This document shows, in pieces, positions 1 through 12,590 of a stretch of DNA of 64,000 bases. Position numbers and translations under genes: made by a program. The notes under the pieces were generated by a model. That model worked only from the letters and a program-made list of their open reading frames with translations. It was not told the origin of the DNA and made no database searches. How positions within the stretch are numbered: the stretch's first letter is position 1; each line of letters starts with the position of its first letter. Location: positions 32,026,734 through 32,090,733 of the forward strand of contig JAAOOA010000006.1 in NCBI GenBank assembly GCA_012861695.1. The letters are read 5' to 3'. This stretch comes from Trematomus loennbergii (Eukaryota > Chordata > Actinopteri > Perciformes > Nototheniidae).

Positions 1-894
1 ACAGTGACTGGAGATGTCTTTCTGTAGCTAAAGGGTATTTACCTCTGATATTAAATTGCATTTCTGGCATTCAAAATAAAATATAGATATGTTACAAAAT
101 AGCACAACAGTAAATATCCACTTTTATTTTTGGGATTCAGACCAAATACCGACTCACTTCCAACTCCACTCCTTTCACAATGCAAGTGCACTTATACTCA
201 AATCCAATAATATCCTACAGTCCATTTTTTATATTTGATGTAACCATCTGAAGCCCTCTTCTGGCTCTTTATTGGATCTGATACTCATTGCATCTGTCAC
301 CATCTCTGCCTTCTATTCCCTCAAGATGCAAGGTAATATCAGGAAGAAATAGCATCTACAACAAATCTAAGAAACATTAAGAAAACAGCTCAGACAGAAA
401 ATACTCATATGTATTCCTAATGTCGCATTGCTTTGAAAAGTCAACAAGGGATTTAACAAATACACCAACATATGATTGTTAATCCATGATTCCCATGCAA
501 ACAGCTCTGCAGCCTTTATGAACGCTGCTACACACAGAGTTTAGAGTGGACACGGCTGATCAGCTGCGTATTGAAGAATCTGACATTGCCTTCAAGCTGG
601 ATTTCATGAGCCACTAAAGTTTATCAAAGTTGAAGATAGACAAAGAAGGAGAGGTGTGCTAGCGTTAGACAGGCTGAAATGTATCATGCATATGCAATGA
701 GATGGAAGAAAGGCTTTGAAAACAATTTAGGTGCTTGGTTTGGTCTGCCTGGCATGTTCAAAATCCACTTCTGGGAACATGGGACTAAAGGAGAAGAATT
801 ACCCGAGCCAAAGCACACATACATATTCTATCTTGTGTGAGCCTCCAGCTCTGCATAGTAAAGAACATGTAGTGACTTATGAAGTAGAAGTAAA

Positions 895-1583
895 GAGGAC
901 ATTAGTTTAGTGTCTCTACAGTAGGGCTGTGCGATTATGGCAAAAATCATAATCACGATTATTTTGGTCAATAATTGATATCACGATTATTAAATACGAT
1001 TATTCATTGACTTTAAAAAAACATCCATTTATTGAACTTTAAAACAAATACAAATAATCATTTGAACAGTATTTTTTTAACTGTTGATTACCCTGAACGT
1101 ATAATTCAACTGAAAAACCAATACAAAAATAAATGATACATTTATATTTACATTTAAATAAATAATATCAAAATAATAAATACCAATAAACAAGATCAAC
1201 AAATATTTTGGAGCACACTTCAACAAGCTACTAACATATATAAATATGATAAATACAAATAAATGAGACTAAAATAAATTAGATCAAATATGTTGCACTG
1301 TCACAACCTAGCAAAGCTAAATAATCGTTTTTTCGATTATGTTGTTTTCGTAATTGTGGCAGGCCAAAATCGTAATTGCGATTAAAATACGATTAATTGC
1401 ACAGCCCTACTCTACAGTGACATGTCTCCATGCTTTAATGTTCAAAAAGCTCTTTATTGTTTATCTTTAACCATTAGCCTATTATGTACAATGTGTTGGA
1501 GATCTAGCCTACTGCATGCACTAAAACCTATATAACACACTACAGGAAAAGGGAGAACCCCAAAAAGCACAATAGGACCTCTT
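895..1583 (+). repeat. Interspersed repeat A (family also at 7346, 16559, 46244), interrupted
   Basis: The sequence after the hAT element (from 1418, CATGTCTCCATGCTTTAATG) continues the sequence before it, and together they match the copies at 46244-46712 (same strand), 16559-16937 (same strand) and 7346-7775 (opposite strand). The 3' part here is shortened, lacking the block with the tract CCAGAGCCCAGTCTGCTC. It is non-coding. The boundaries are approximate. Confidence 0.7.
914..1417. mobile_element. hAT-like miniature element, exact 8-bp TSD
   Basis: The element spans 922-1409. It starts TAGGGCTGTGCGATTA and ends TAATTGCACAGCCCTA, a terminal inverted repeat. It is flanked on both sides by the identical octamer CTCTACAG (914-921 and 1410-1417). 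An 8-bp target duplication is characteristic of the hAT superfamily. The interior is AT-rich and non-coding, so it is a non-autonomous copy. Confidence 0.9.
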
Positions 1584-2107
1584 CAAAGGTCACCTATTAT
1601 GCAAAATCCACTTGTTCATGTATTTTATACATAAACATGTGTGTAAAGAGATTCTGAAAGTTTCAGGAAAAAAGATTCTCTCACCTTTTGTCCTGATCCA
1701 TTTATATAAAAACGTCAAACAAAATGACCTAGAGAGAGAGCTGCGGTCCGCGGGGACACGGACAAGTCAATGGAACTATGTACTTGTCCGATATTGTAAA
1801 TAACAAGTCCCAGACGATCGGACGTGTGCTTTTTCGCACACTGCCCCCCCCCACCTTATCACCTGAATCTCCTCCTAGAGCACCATTTTGTTCTTTTTAA
1901 CCAAATATCTTGCAGGGGCGTTGGCAGTGGCTCCTTATTTTCATCTAAAGTCAAAGACAGAGAATCAGCACTTTTGAAACAGAGGGGATTATGGGATGCT
2001 GCAATGATCTGTTTGATATTTCGAGCCAAACACTTCAGAGACAAGTTTTGTATATATATCTGAGACCTATAATATATTGATGAAAAGCAGTATAATAGGG
2101 GACTTTA
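1584..2107. mobile_element. Miniature element with GGACCTATTATGC-type ends
   Basis: It begins near GGTCACCTATTATGC and ends with GTATAATAGGGGACTTTAA, which is the inverted complement of the start apart from a few changes. It abuts repeat A on the left and the next element of the same end-type on the right. There is no protein-coding potential. It is probably a TTAA-targeting non-autonomous DNA element; the superfamily is not certain. Confidence 0.55.
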
Positions 2108-2589
2108 AAGTGGACCTATCATGCTATATTTGAATAATATAGTGTAGGACCATACCTATATAAGTCATATTTATACTTTTTTTTTTCAAAATACCAAACA
2201 GATCATGCATTTTAGCCATGCCTCATTTCGCTCAATTTGACAATTTCTAGCTCTGTTTTAGCAAGGGCTGATTCTGTGAGAACAGCGCCACTTACAGGCC
2301 TGGCATATGTACTACAGCGTCTCCAGCGCTTTCGAACGGCAATGGCCGTGGCTGTCTCCTCCTGATTGGTGGAGTTGGCCCAATAGCCGTAGCGCCACCG
2401 TCCTGACGTCAGGACAGTGTTCAAATCTGGATCAGTTTTTATCAGATCCGTTGCAGCCCCTTTTTTAGAGATTTGGGTATGGAGGAAAATAGAGAGGGTT
2501 GTGTTTTCTGACACTTGGTGAGTTCCCTGGAACACCGGGGACACATATTCATGTATAAAAGACGTACAAAAGATAGGTCCCCTTTAAGT
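2107..2589. mobile_element. TTAA-flanked miniature element, copy 1
   Basis: The left end reads TTAA then AGTGGACCTATCATGC; the right end reads GATAGGTCCCCT then TTAA. The ends are inverted repeats and the flanking TTAA suggests a TTAA target duplication, as in piggyBac-like elements. The related copy at 26975-27473 has the same ends and interior (shared tract GGCATATGTACTACAGCG). It is non-coding. Confidence 0.7.
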
Positions 2590-2728
2590 GACTTACCTGT
2601 TGAGTGAAACATCCTCTAATTGGAAAAAATTGGAGGCCATATTGCATTTAAAAAGGTTTAGTGTGTTCTCCATAATATCACTATCTGACTGACTTGTGTG
2701 TCTTTGTGTGTCTGTGTTCCAATTGTAG

Positions 2729-2895
2729 AGGTCCCGGAGTATTCCTTTGATGGCCACAGTCACGCACATTTTCAATTGCCGTCCACGCTGCCGGCCCGAA
2801 GGACATGGGTTCAAGTCCTGGTCCGAACCCGCAAACACAGCAGCACCATCCTCAATCTGATCTCCAAGGAGCAGAGTGAATACATACGACTGGAG
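2729..2895 (+). CDS. Type III cadherin exon: laminin-G domain, first part
   Basis: This exon encodes about 55 residues that read as the beginning of a laminin-G domain (SFDGHSHAHFQLPSTLPARR, then a WVQVLVRTRK strand and ILNLISKEQSEYIRLE). In type III classical cadherins this domain sits outside the cell between the cadherin repeats and the membrane helix. The acceptor is TTGTAG ending at 2728 (the AG at 2729-2730 is a possible alternative). The donor is GAG|GTAAGA at 2895/2896, phase 0. The open frame runs on into the intron, but homology stops at the donor. The next exon starts in phase 0 at 17469, so the two join in frame. The match to Hz-cadherin/CadN-like proteins is from memory of the family. 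Confidence 0.85.
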
Positions 2896-3426
2896 GTAAG
2901 ACTGCTATATGAGTTTATTACATGGTTTGTTTTCGTTCAATACTCGATTCTGATTGTTCAATCGGGACATTTAGCAGTCAGACCGTTGCTCAGGGTAGCA
3001 GACCGCTTACGAGGACTCTTGATCAAGCAACTATGTGCAGTCATATCAATCCTAAGAAACAAGTAAGGTCATTTTAACTTTAGCTGTGGACAACAAACAT
3101 TAGTTATTATTTGTGTATTTGTCAAGACGTTGGATTTGTGATGGCTGAACTGTCCCCGGTAAAAAAAAGAAAAAGCATCAAAAACAGCGCAAGACAAAGA
3201 AAGAGGTTAAAAGACAGAGGAATCAGGAAAAGAAGACAGACAGGAACTAAACAATGACAGGAACACAGTATCAAGCTGTGTTTAAAGGCTGCTTAATGGA
3301 TAAGAAAATGTGAAAAGACTTAGGCAGTTACGAGGCAGAAAACCTCAAGATACTTTGCAGCTAAAAGAAATTGTAAGCGGAAGCCAAACAATAATTTTGA
3401 AAGCAATAAAGTCATATTTTTTGTAT

Positions 3427-3904
3427 GTGGATAGTAGGGCTGTCAAGTTAACGCGTTAATTAATTTGGATCGCATCCAACGTGTCGACTGCACATCACAG
3501 CGCATTATTTTGACCCTAGGTGGGAACTTCAGTCTCATGCTTTGACTGTTATGAAGACAGAGGAGCGGCATTTCGCCGACAACTGTAAACAGGCTTGTCT
3601 GTTTGAGCAACTGGCTCAATGCAGAGAAGGAGGCAGGGTTGGGAGAGAGTGTAAGAGAGAGAGAGAGGTTCCAGGTTGTTGTGTTGAGAATATTCAGGAG
3701 AATATTTGTCATTGTTCCAATGATAATAAACAAACATTTGCATAAAGCATATTTGTCCACTCATATGTCGATAAGAGTATTAAAAACTTGAAAAATATTC
3801 CTCTAAGGTATATTTAGAACAGATACAAAATGTGTATTAACTATGGACATCTTGCGATTATTCGCGATTAAATATTTTAATCGACTGACAGCCCTAGTGG
3901 ATAG
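3427..3904. mobile_element. hAT-like miniature element, exact 8-bp TSD
   Basis: The element spans 3435-3896. It starts TAGGGCTGTCAAGTTAACGC and ends with GACTGACAGCCCTA, so the ends are inverted repeats. The octamer GTGGATAG occurs immediately outside both ends (3427-3434 and 3897-3904). It carries no transposase and the small open frames inside are not recognisable. Its terminal TAGGGCTGT resembles the element at 922-1409, but the interiors differ. Confidence 0.9.
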
Positions 3905-4747
3905 ACTTTGATACAATATTGGGTGAACGCTTATCTCCTCATCATTTTCGAAACTATTCATAGTAGAATGTGTTGATGTATTTTTCTTTGCCTCAAAAAC
4001 AAATCGAGTCTGTTATGTACAATTTTGAATATAGAGGAAATGTCTTGTAAACAGCGGAAACAAGCAGTTGAACACAATAACACCCGCAGAAGCTTGATAT
4101 ATTTCCAAGAAACGTTCCTGTCAAAGTATGTTAAAGCTGATGCATTGTGTTATTTCATAGTGCATTGGGTGCATGTTCCAATAACCCTTTAAAGGAAAGT
4201 GCCTCGGGGTGAAACCGTGTAGTCGTTATTACTAAAGTCATGTTTTCCTCTTTTCTAAAAAAGGCCCACATTGCGTTAGCATAAATCTGGCTTCATGAGT
4301 TTAATAGCAACATGAGGATAGCTCCAACGTGTTCGCCATTGTTGTTATTGTTAGTGATATTTACGGCAGCGACGTATACGATAACGTCATGACGTGGCTC
4401 CTCTCTGACTCTGGTCTGTGGAAATGCAAACTGTTTCTTCTGTGGTTTTCAAGTGAACAAACCACAAACTAAGAAAGCCCCAGCATGAAACTGTAACAAT
4501 ATTCATATACATATAAGTTATTGTACAGATGAAAGATAGGTCTTAACTTCCTCCCACTGCCCAAAGCCAAAATACTCAAGATCCAGGAGCTGCCGCCTTG
4601 AGATTTTGATGTCATTTTGAGCCAGAGTCCAGCAGCTGTGATTAAGAGGCTGGAGCCGATGTAACTAGATCCAGACCATACCCGCGCTAAACTAATCGCA
4701 GGCTGAGAACGTCCCCAGCTTGTTAGCGTTAGCCACCTACTGTACTT

Positions 4748-5980
4748 ACTACAAATGCACCGTGGTAGCTGTTTAGCTTGAAAGACACAACAACTACCCA
4801 TAATCTCTAGATGATTCCATGTCACAGACTTGTGACTGTTGTGGAATGTTGAAGTTTACATGAAAAGCTTCAACTGTTGCTATGATAAACTCATTCATCC
4901 AGTTCCATACTTACACTGTTGTTCTCACTTATGGAAGCAATGTCACTGGTGTGTTTTCCAGGGACAATATACCATTGATATACTAGGTGGTGGTCGAGGG
5001 GGTTTCATGCTTTAATCAAATGCATTTTCTGAAGTCAGGAAAAAACTGTGGCTCCGATATTGTTAATTAGAAGTGCAGGGGACAAAGATTGAGGTTGAAA
5101 GCACACTGCCTGAACTGAATACATAAAGTGTATTATTCGGTTAATTGTCTTAAAACGTGAGCAACCTAGTAGCTACCTATGCACCACGGTAGCTGTTGGG
5201 CTAGAAAGAGACAACAACTCACCAATATCTCTATACATACATTTATGATCAAATTGACAAATGTTCTTCATCACAGACTTGGGATTGTTATGGAATGTTA
5301 AAGTTACATCTCTATTTATAGTAGAATTTGAGCCTCCAGTTACTTCACTCACATTAGCTTTCAATCATGACGTCACAAACACTCTTTCTTTTTTTAATCG
5401 AATAACTCATTAAAGCCAAACTTGTCAGATCAATTAACACTTTTTACATTGGAAACATCGAACTACCCAGTATGACAAACAACAATAATGATGTTGTCAT
5501 CGATGTTAACGCATTAATAACATGTTGCAATAAGTTGTAAAAATAGGCTTCAAATGCTCCTGTAGCTATGGTAATCTCATTACAGATACGTGCTGATTTG
5601 ACCCCAGCGATAAACGCTTACACTAGAACTACTTAGTAGGCATCCTTTATCAGGAATTAACGGACACCCTGCAGCCAATCAGAATCAAGTAATGGCTGTT
5701 GACTGTGACTAAGCCGTAGCGCAACTGGAACATGACACAGCAGGATATCTGATCTAGTCCGTACATGCACTGATATTCTCAATTATGGAATGAATGCCAT
5801 AAGTGTGTTTTCCAATGACAATGTATCATAGATATTCTCCCAGTTTGAGGTGGTTGTAATACATGTATAGTCAAGGAAAACAGTGTTTGGTATATGGTGT
5901 ATGAACAGTGCAAATAATTTAGATTGAGGGTGAAAGCACACTGCCTGGACTGAATACATAAAGTGTTGTATTTGTCTTAA
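4748..5980 (+). repeat. Local diverged duplication
   Basis: Three blocks recur within about 1.2 kb. The block near 4756-4860 (TGCACCGTGGTAGCTGTT..., then a CACAGACTTG motif) recurs at 5180-5310. The block near 4925-4985 (TATGGAAGCAATGTCACTGG...) recurs at 5783-5845. The block 5087-5135 (GAAAGCACACTGCCTG...) recurs at 5928-5970. The copies are in direct order but diverged and spaced differently. It is non-coding. Confidence 0.6.
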
Positions 5981-7345
5981 AGGTTTCATATCTCCCACTG
6001 GTGTTGTCCTCTGGTTGCTCTGTTCACACATGAGTTGCTCTCATCTTTGTCTATCTGCCAGCTTCCCTTTCTTTTTTTCTACGCACCTGACAGTTTCCCA
6101 GAACTTCCTCTCACCCCACGCTGCAATTCTAGTTATTGACCAAACATCACTGTGTCAAATTAAAATGATTATCCATCCAACAGCTGCTGCAGTTTAACCT
6201 CTCCTCTGGTCGCCGTCTGTCATCCATCCATCTCTCCTTCCTACATTTCCTTTTAAATGTCAAGTTGCTCCCTCAGACTAGCCACACGGAGAGCAGGTTC
6301 ACATCATTTATCCACCGTGAAAAGTGCATTTATTCCCCGGTGCAGACAGCATGAAAATGTGTGAAATGAAATAGACCCCCCTCAGTGAAACATTGGAAAC
6401 CCTGCAATGTTATCTGACAGAAACATAACCATATTGCCTTTTGGGATTAAGTTTTTCTCGGTAATAGTTTTGCATGCTTTTAATCAGAGGGAGGAATTAG
6501 TATGCATTACTCTTGGCTGGTTGCAAACTCACGAGAGGAGCTCTTTGTTTCGGCTGTTTGCGTGTGACTTGACTTCCAAAAACATGGTTAGTTAAGATCA
6601 TTTCCTTCTCCCTTGGATTGCGGTATGAGTTTGTTGTGCTACACACTTTATACTGAAATCTTCTCACAATAATTTATTTTTGGGAAAGATTATCCTAAAT
6701 GAGAGCATTTAGTTTGTCTTTCATACTTCAAGTGGATACTAAGTAGTTTAGTTTGCTATGATTCATTTTATTTTTTAAGGGGAAACTGCAAGTGAATTAA
6801 AATTCAAACAAATGTCATGAGGCTCCTTTGAAAAAGATATGAATGTTGAGTATGAAAGCACGGTAGTTCATTGCAAAACTTGTTGAACAGTATACAGTAT
6901 ATATGTAGCAAAATAATAAGGTCAAGTGTCCACATATTAGGATTAATGGCTTTCAATCGCATCGCACAGTCTTCTTCAGTGAATGGAGGTAGCTCAGTTT
7001 GTGTGGAGCTTTCAAATAAAAAAATAATTAAACATGATCATGAAAACTGGGATTATATCTGGAAAAACATAAATAATTCATGACAGATTCTGATAGACAA
7101 CCACAACGCTGATGCATGCTCAACGGGGATACACCATTACAAAGGACACAAACAAATCAAACATTCACTTTCAACATATCATTATTTATTATTAAATTAC
7201 AGATTACTCTAAATTAGATCATCCTTGACATAATTGTTTTGCTTTAAATTCACAACTCAAAGTATTTCTGCAATGTAGCAAAATATGTTGAATGTAGGTG
7301 GAGAAACATACCAAATGCAAACGTATCCATAAGAGCTCCCTAACC

Positions 7346-7775
7346 CTTTAAATATTACAGGCTCCATCATGATTTTGGGGGTTTTCTGCAAAGGCTAAAA
7401 TCCCTGTGTTCCCTCCAGAGGGAGTTTCTCTCCCACACACTCCCCCCCCTGCCTGAAACACCTCCATTGGACTCCTTTGTTTACTTCCATAACATAGTGA
7501 CATCACTATGTGACGCTCGTGCTTTTATTCAACAGCCCTCCAACACATTGTAAGTGATAGGCTAAGGGGCGGGACATCTCCAAGCGGTTGACCAATCACA
7601 ACAGAGCCGGCCAGCTAACCAATCAGAGCAGACTGGGCTCTGGTTTCAGACAGAGGGTGAAAAGAGGTGCTGCAGCACAGGCAGTATGAGAACAATAAAG
7701 ATCTATATGAACATTAAAGCATGTAAATATGTCGCAGGAGAGACACAACATACTGAAACTTGAAGATGATGCAAA
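7346..7775 (-). repeat. Interspersed repeat, family of 46244-46712
   Basis: This is the reverse complement of the repeats at 46244-46712 and 16559-16937. Shared tracts include CAGACTGGGCTCTGG, AAAGAGGTGCTGCAGC and, at the left end, GGCTCCATCATG. It has no transposase or other coding potential; an 87-codon open frame overlaps it only by chance. It is likely a non-autonomous DNA element. Confidence 0.7.
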
Positions 7776-8073
7776 TAAAAAGTTTCCATGGCCTTCAGTC
7801 AACCAAACTGAACAACTGCTGGTGATTTGAAAGGGTATTGCTTTATGTTCAACACACTTGTATATTCTAAGACTGAAAGCGAACAAATCTCAGATAGTCC
7901 TATAACAGATTTATTGATAAAAAACAGCAACTTTTGTTAAATGTTGTCTAGTTTCAAACTATTGTTGCAATATCACTCTGAAGCCTCAGCCTATCTTATA
8001 CCCGTCCAGTCATCTTTACTACCCACTGCTACTGAGAAGCTTGTCTTTATGCTGAGAAGAATCTGGTGCAACA

Positions 8074-8727
8074 GTTCAGACCAGGGTGGGATTTTCACGG
8101 CGGCCATGACGGCCATGGCCGTTATGCCCCACAAATAATTGTACGTCCTACGGCCACCATGGCCTTTGGGCCCCTCACACTGTTAAAATCTCGAAGTTGC
8201 TTTAAAAGCGTCAGAAGATGGTCTGGTTTCTGAACTGCATTATGCTGCGTTCAAAACGGATGCGATGCGAATATTCGCATTGCTCTAACCGCTGGAGTTT
8301 CACCGCGGCTGTCAGCTGTGTTTACTCCTGTCATTCAAACAGGACGCGCTGGAGAGGGGGCGGGGCTTATATCCATGTAAATACTGTGGTGGAAACCAAC
8401 TACGACAAAATTAACCTATTTTACCGTGATGTAATTGTAATACACGTTTCAAAATGATGCCGAAGTAACAACATACTGATAACGGTTAGTAAAAACCATG
8501 AATTAATGCTTTGACAAGTGTACAGACAAGACGGCAGGCGAAAAGCTTTTAAAATGCCTGTTTTCTGAATGGAGATCGGATCGATCCGGCTAAACTAACC
8601 TGTATCTGCTCCGTCCAAACTCACACCAACGTCCTAAAGACAGAATTAAAGCAGCGACTGTATTCGCCATGACACAGACAGTCTGTCAGACAGATATGAG
8701 GAGCTGTGAGGAGTAGATTAAAGAGAC

Positions 8728-8803
<76 letters not shown>

Positions 8804-9279
8804 CATACAGTTGCATGTTGGAGCTTCACTGTGCACTGCTGAATGATGTATGTGCAGAGTTTGACCCTTGAAGGCTGTTTCTTCTGAAATGGAATATATT
8901 TGTTACATATTAATAGAATTTTAGATTTTTTTATTTGATTTCGGATTTGTGAATGGGAGAAGTAGTAGATGGAAAACATACCAAACACTCATTATTCAAA
9001 GTAAAGTACAGTTTATATACGGTAATACTAAGGAGGCATAGGCCTATATGATTATAATGTTTGACATTATTGATATTAAAAAAGTGATTTGTTTTCCATG
9101 TCATCCGTGTGTTTTTCTTATCAGAAAGTGAAGTTATTTATTTGTAAGCTCCAAATCCAAATGTTTCCCTCAATGGCCTTTGTGCCCTGGCATGTGGCCT
9201 TTGCGCCCTGAAAAAATTTGACACCAAAGGCAAAATGGCCTTGCCCCTAAAATGACGAAAATCCAAGCCTGGTTCAGAC
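8074..9279. mobile_element. hAT-like element, 1.19 kb, exact 8-bp TSD
   Basis: The element spans 8082-9271. It starts CAGGGTGGGATTTTC and ends GAAAATCCAAGCCTG, and is flanked by GTTCAGAC on both sides (8074-8081 and 9272-9279). Both ends carry GGCC-rich stretches (CATGGCC, GGCCTTTG repeated near 8105-8170 and 9173-9245). A CA microsatellite lies inside (8734-8800). No transposase frame is present. The flanking sequence joins smoothly across the insertion, which supports the boundaries. Confidence 0.9.
8734..8800. repeat. (CA)n microsatellite
   Basis: An uninterrupted run of about 33 CA units inside the hAT-like element 8082-9271. Confidence 0.97.
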
Positions 9280-11402
9280 ACCCTCCAGCAGTTTGTCAAC
9301 AAATCATTGGCTCCCCACTTCCAACAATAAAATCCCTATAGCGAAACCAAGTGTTAAAAGAGAATCATTTGAGATCCCAGTCATCCAGCTCGCCTCCTGT
9401 TCCAGCCGTTACCATCTGAGGGACTATAGATCACTGCCACCAGCTCTGCACAGCCTACCCCATCTGTGTACCAAGGGCACCGTCACTGCATCTTGCTTTT
9501 AGCACCACCCAAGAAGATTGGGATTGGTTTAACACTGGAACCACCATGGGGGTCATATTTCCCCCCATGCGTTTTCAAATACATGTTTCGCTGTTGAAAT
9601 GTATGACTCTTGCTAAAATGGGTTTATTTACCATCTAGTGAAATATGGTGGTCCTGGGAATTGGGAAAAAATTGTGAGGGCGCTCCATTTCTTTCCTCCA
9701 ATTTTCACACGTTTCACACCGAAGACTAACAGTGGTTATGCTGTGTTTACCCAAACATCCATTCCTGCACTATGTGGTCTTGGTCTATGTCACCAGACTT
9801 CCTTGGCACTGGAAGAAATATTTTGTGGATGAGTTTACATCATACAGTAGTTAGGTGAAAGTCATACAGACAAGAAATAGTAGCAGCGGTATTAGACCCA
9901 GAGGGCTTTGAAGTTGGTACTTGACGCACTGGGAATCAGACCACGCTGGAGTTGTGTAAAACTCTTTAAACACATCACAAATGTCCTGAGCAGCCTTAAT
10001 CCTTGGGTACAGGAACAGCATTTTCAAAAGAAAACACCACATTGAATATCAGACATATGTTGACTGTGTGATATGACTCTTATCAAAAGATAAATGTCAT
10101 TTAATCATCTTGAGATAAAGCCTGCCTGTTTTATATTGTGTTTTTTATTGTTACAAATTAAAATGTCACATAACCAAAGAACTGCGTTTTGAATTTACGT
10201 GCACTGTGTGGAAATCGTTGATCTAATACGTTTTAGCAAATGCACTTAAAATGACTACTATTATAACAATCAAAACTTGGTAACCAGTTTTTTAAAAGTT
10301 GGTTAATTTGGAACTACAATGTATATTTCACTTGATCTTACTATATACAGTTGCATAACGCACTAACTGTTAACATAAGTGAGCAAAATAAACTGCAATT
10401 TATGGAATTGATATTAGCCAGTTAAATTAGCAGGACACTGACCTGTTATTGAAATCCGCAGTGACCAGATAATGTTGAAATGAACTAACACAATCATGTA
10501 GGTTGCACACAAATCAGTCCTCACTTTCTTAATAATGTTTTGGAATTATATAACACACCTCGAAGACTTTACTAGATTAAGTAAATCCAAGATAATTTTA
10601 TTTTAATTTACATTTGCTTTTTGCGATGTTATTGGTTCTCCTGTTTCTGAACCAATATAACAGAATCTTGTGCGAAGTAGAACGGATCGATCATAATGAA
10701 TTTATTAGATGTGCCACATCATCTCCGACTGACGATGGTTTTGTCAGAAAACAGATCAACTCCGGACAACGCGCAGATAGTGAAAGGGGAGGAGAATTCT
10801 GTTTGAGATAACCAGCCAATGAAGGCCTTCTACCCCCGGCCTACATCCTCTGAGTCAGACTACAAGGGCACCAAACGCTCATGTCCACTTTCATTTCATT
10901 TACTGTCATGCTCCACATGGAGACCATTTTAAGCTTTATTCCATCAGTAAATATGTTAACCTCCTACCATGTGCTTCCTGATAGATGTGGACACCAAGAG
11001 CAGCGGAAACAATTAGGTGAATAATTTAAAATCATCAGTACTTATTTTCATAATTCAACCACAAGCCTGGTGTTCTCGTAGTGTCGAGGCCAAGGTTCAA
11101 AAACGGGTCTTGAAATAAATAATTAAACTACAGTTGTCTTTTTATTCGTCCTAATGGTTTTCGAAGGACAACTCTCACTTTCAGTGGCAGCAAATGCACC
11201 TGAACAAGGACCTTTTCAAAGTCAGTCTAAGAAATAAAGATCTCTTAACTGACATCTAAATCGGACAGACAGGCTGCAGGAACATGGGCTGATATAAATA
11301 AATGACTATGTTTTAATGAATGTATACAATTCTAAAATAGACCATGAGAGGTCCTGTAAAGTAGAGCAATGATACATTTTGATCCCAAAAATACAAAATG
11401 TG

Positions 11403-12590
11403 AATAATAATAATAATAATAGCTTGATTTTATATAGCACCTTTCAAGGGACCCAAGGTCGCTTTACAACTAATATAGGAAAAACAAACATAACAAAACA
11501 AAAGTCAGACAGACAAAACAACAGATCGATTAGGGGCCGAAAGCCTTGGCAAACAGATGGGACTTGAGGGCCCTTTTGAAGGCGTCGAGTGTGGGGATGT
11601 TGCGAATCTCCGCAGGGAGAGCGTTCCAGAGGGTGGGGGCTGCCACACTGTAGGCTCTGTCCCCGAAGGTTCGCAGTTTGGTGCGGGGGATGGTAAGCAG
11701 GATAGAGTCGGAGGACCGCAGGTTCCGGGGTGGGGCATGTGGGTGAAGGATGTCCGATAGGTACTGGGGGGCAAGGGCATGGAGGGACTTGTAGGTAAGG
11801 AGGAGTACTTTGTACGATATACGGGACTTGACCGGCAACCAGTGTAGGTGGATGAGGGTGGGAGTGATGTGCTGCCACGGCTTTGTGTGCGTGAGTACCC
11901 TAGCAGCACAGTTTTGGACATACTGGAGCCTGTCCAGGGTTTTTTTGGGAACCCCGAACAGGACACCATTGCAGTAGTCCAAGCGGGTGGTGACAAATGC
12001 ATGCACGAGGGTTTCGGCAACCGACTCCGAGAGTGACGGTCGGAGTCTGGCAATGTTCCTCAGGTGGAAAAAGGCCGATTTGGTCACAGATTTGACGTGG
12101 GAATGGAAGGAAAGGGTGGAGTCAAGGATGACACCCAGGTTGCGGGCTTCAGGAGATGGGGAGATGGAGCAGCCGTCGACCTCGAGGATGAAGTCACCAA
12201 CCTTCTGGAGCAGGGCCTTGGGTGCCACAACCATGAGCTCTGTTTTATTGCTGTTCAGCTTAAGGTAGTTGGAAGACATCCATGTTTTGATGTCATGCAG
12301 GCAGTTGATGAGGGACTGAGGGGGGAGCTGGGAGGATGGAGTGGTGCTGAGATACAGTTGGGTATCATCAGCGTAACAGTGGAAATTGAGTCCATGATGT
12401 CGGATGATCTGGCCGAGGGGGAGCATGTAAATGGTGAACAGGAGGGGCCAAGCACAGAGCCCTGGGGTATACCGTGGTGGACTGGGGCCGGGGGTGAGTT
12501 TGAGCCACTAATGGAGACAAACTGTTTCCTGTTATGGAGGTAGGATGTGAACCAGGACAGCGCTGTGCCATAAGGTGCCAGACAGAAGAA
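11403..12590 (-). mobile_element. L2-like LINE, 5'-truncated reverse transcriptase fragment
   Basis: On the minus strand this encodes the C-terminal part of a LINE reverse transcriptase. GIPQGSVLGP lies near 12480-12450, then the catalytic YADD box (CYADDTQLYLS) near 12378-12346, then LGVILDSTLSFHSHV, LDYCNGVLFGVP, a HWLPVKSRISYKVLLLTYK block and LWNALPAEIR. The 298-residue frame covers 12426-11530. The upstream GIPQGS block is in another frame, so there is a frameshift near 12445. The 3' end has the L2-like TATATAGCACC motif and an ATT-type tail (11409-11422). The element is dead: truncated at about 12590 and frameshifted. The plus-strand open frames over it are shadows. Confidence 0.92.

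Larger units (their letters stand above)
1..2728 (+). other. Upstream intron of the cadherin gene (partial)
   Basis: No coding block with splice signals was recognised before 2729. The first 890 bases show no clear structure. The rest is almost entirely interspersed repeats: a hAT-like element at 922-1409 inside an older repeat (about 895-1583), followed by two further miniature elements (about 1584-2107 and 2107-2589). Short open frames here, such as 1612-1803 and 2212-2544, lie inside these repeats and show no protein family. The intron assignment is inferred from the laminin-G exon that follows, which must be preceded by the cadherin-repeat exons. Confidence 0.6.

Noticed and set aside
2795..2830. 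tRNA B-box-like GGGTTCAAGTCCTGG
   Set aside because: It lies inside a laminin-G coding exon with good splice sites, and no A box or clover-leaf fits around it.
12064..12543. 159-codon plus-strand open frame
   Set aside because: Antisense shadow of the L2-like LINE polymerase on the minus strand.
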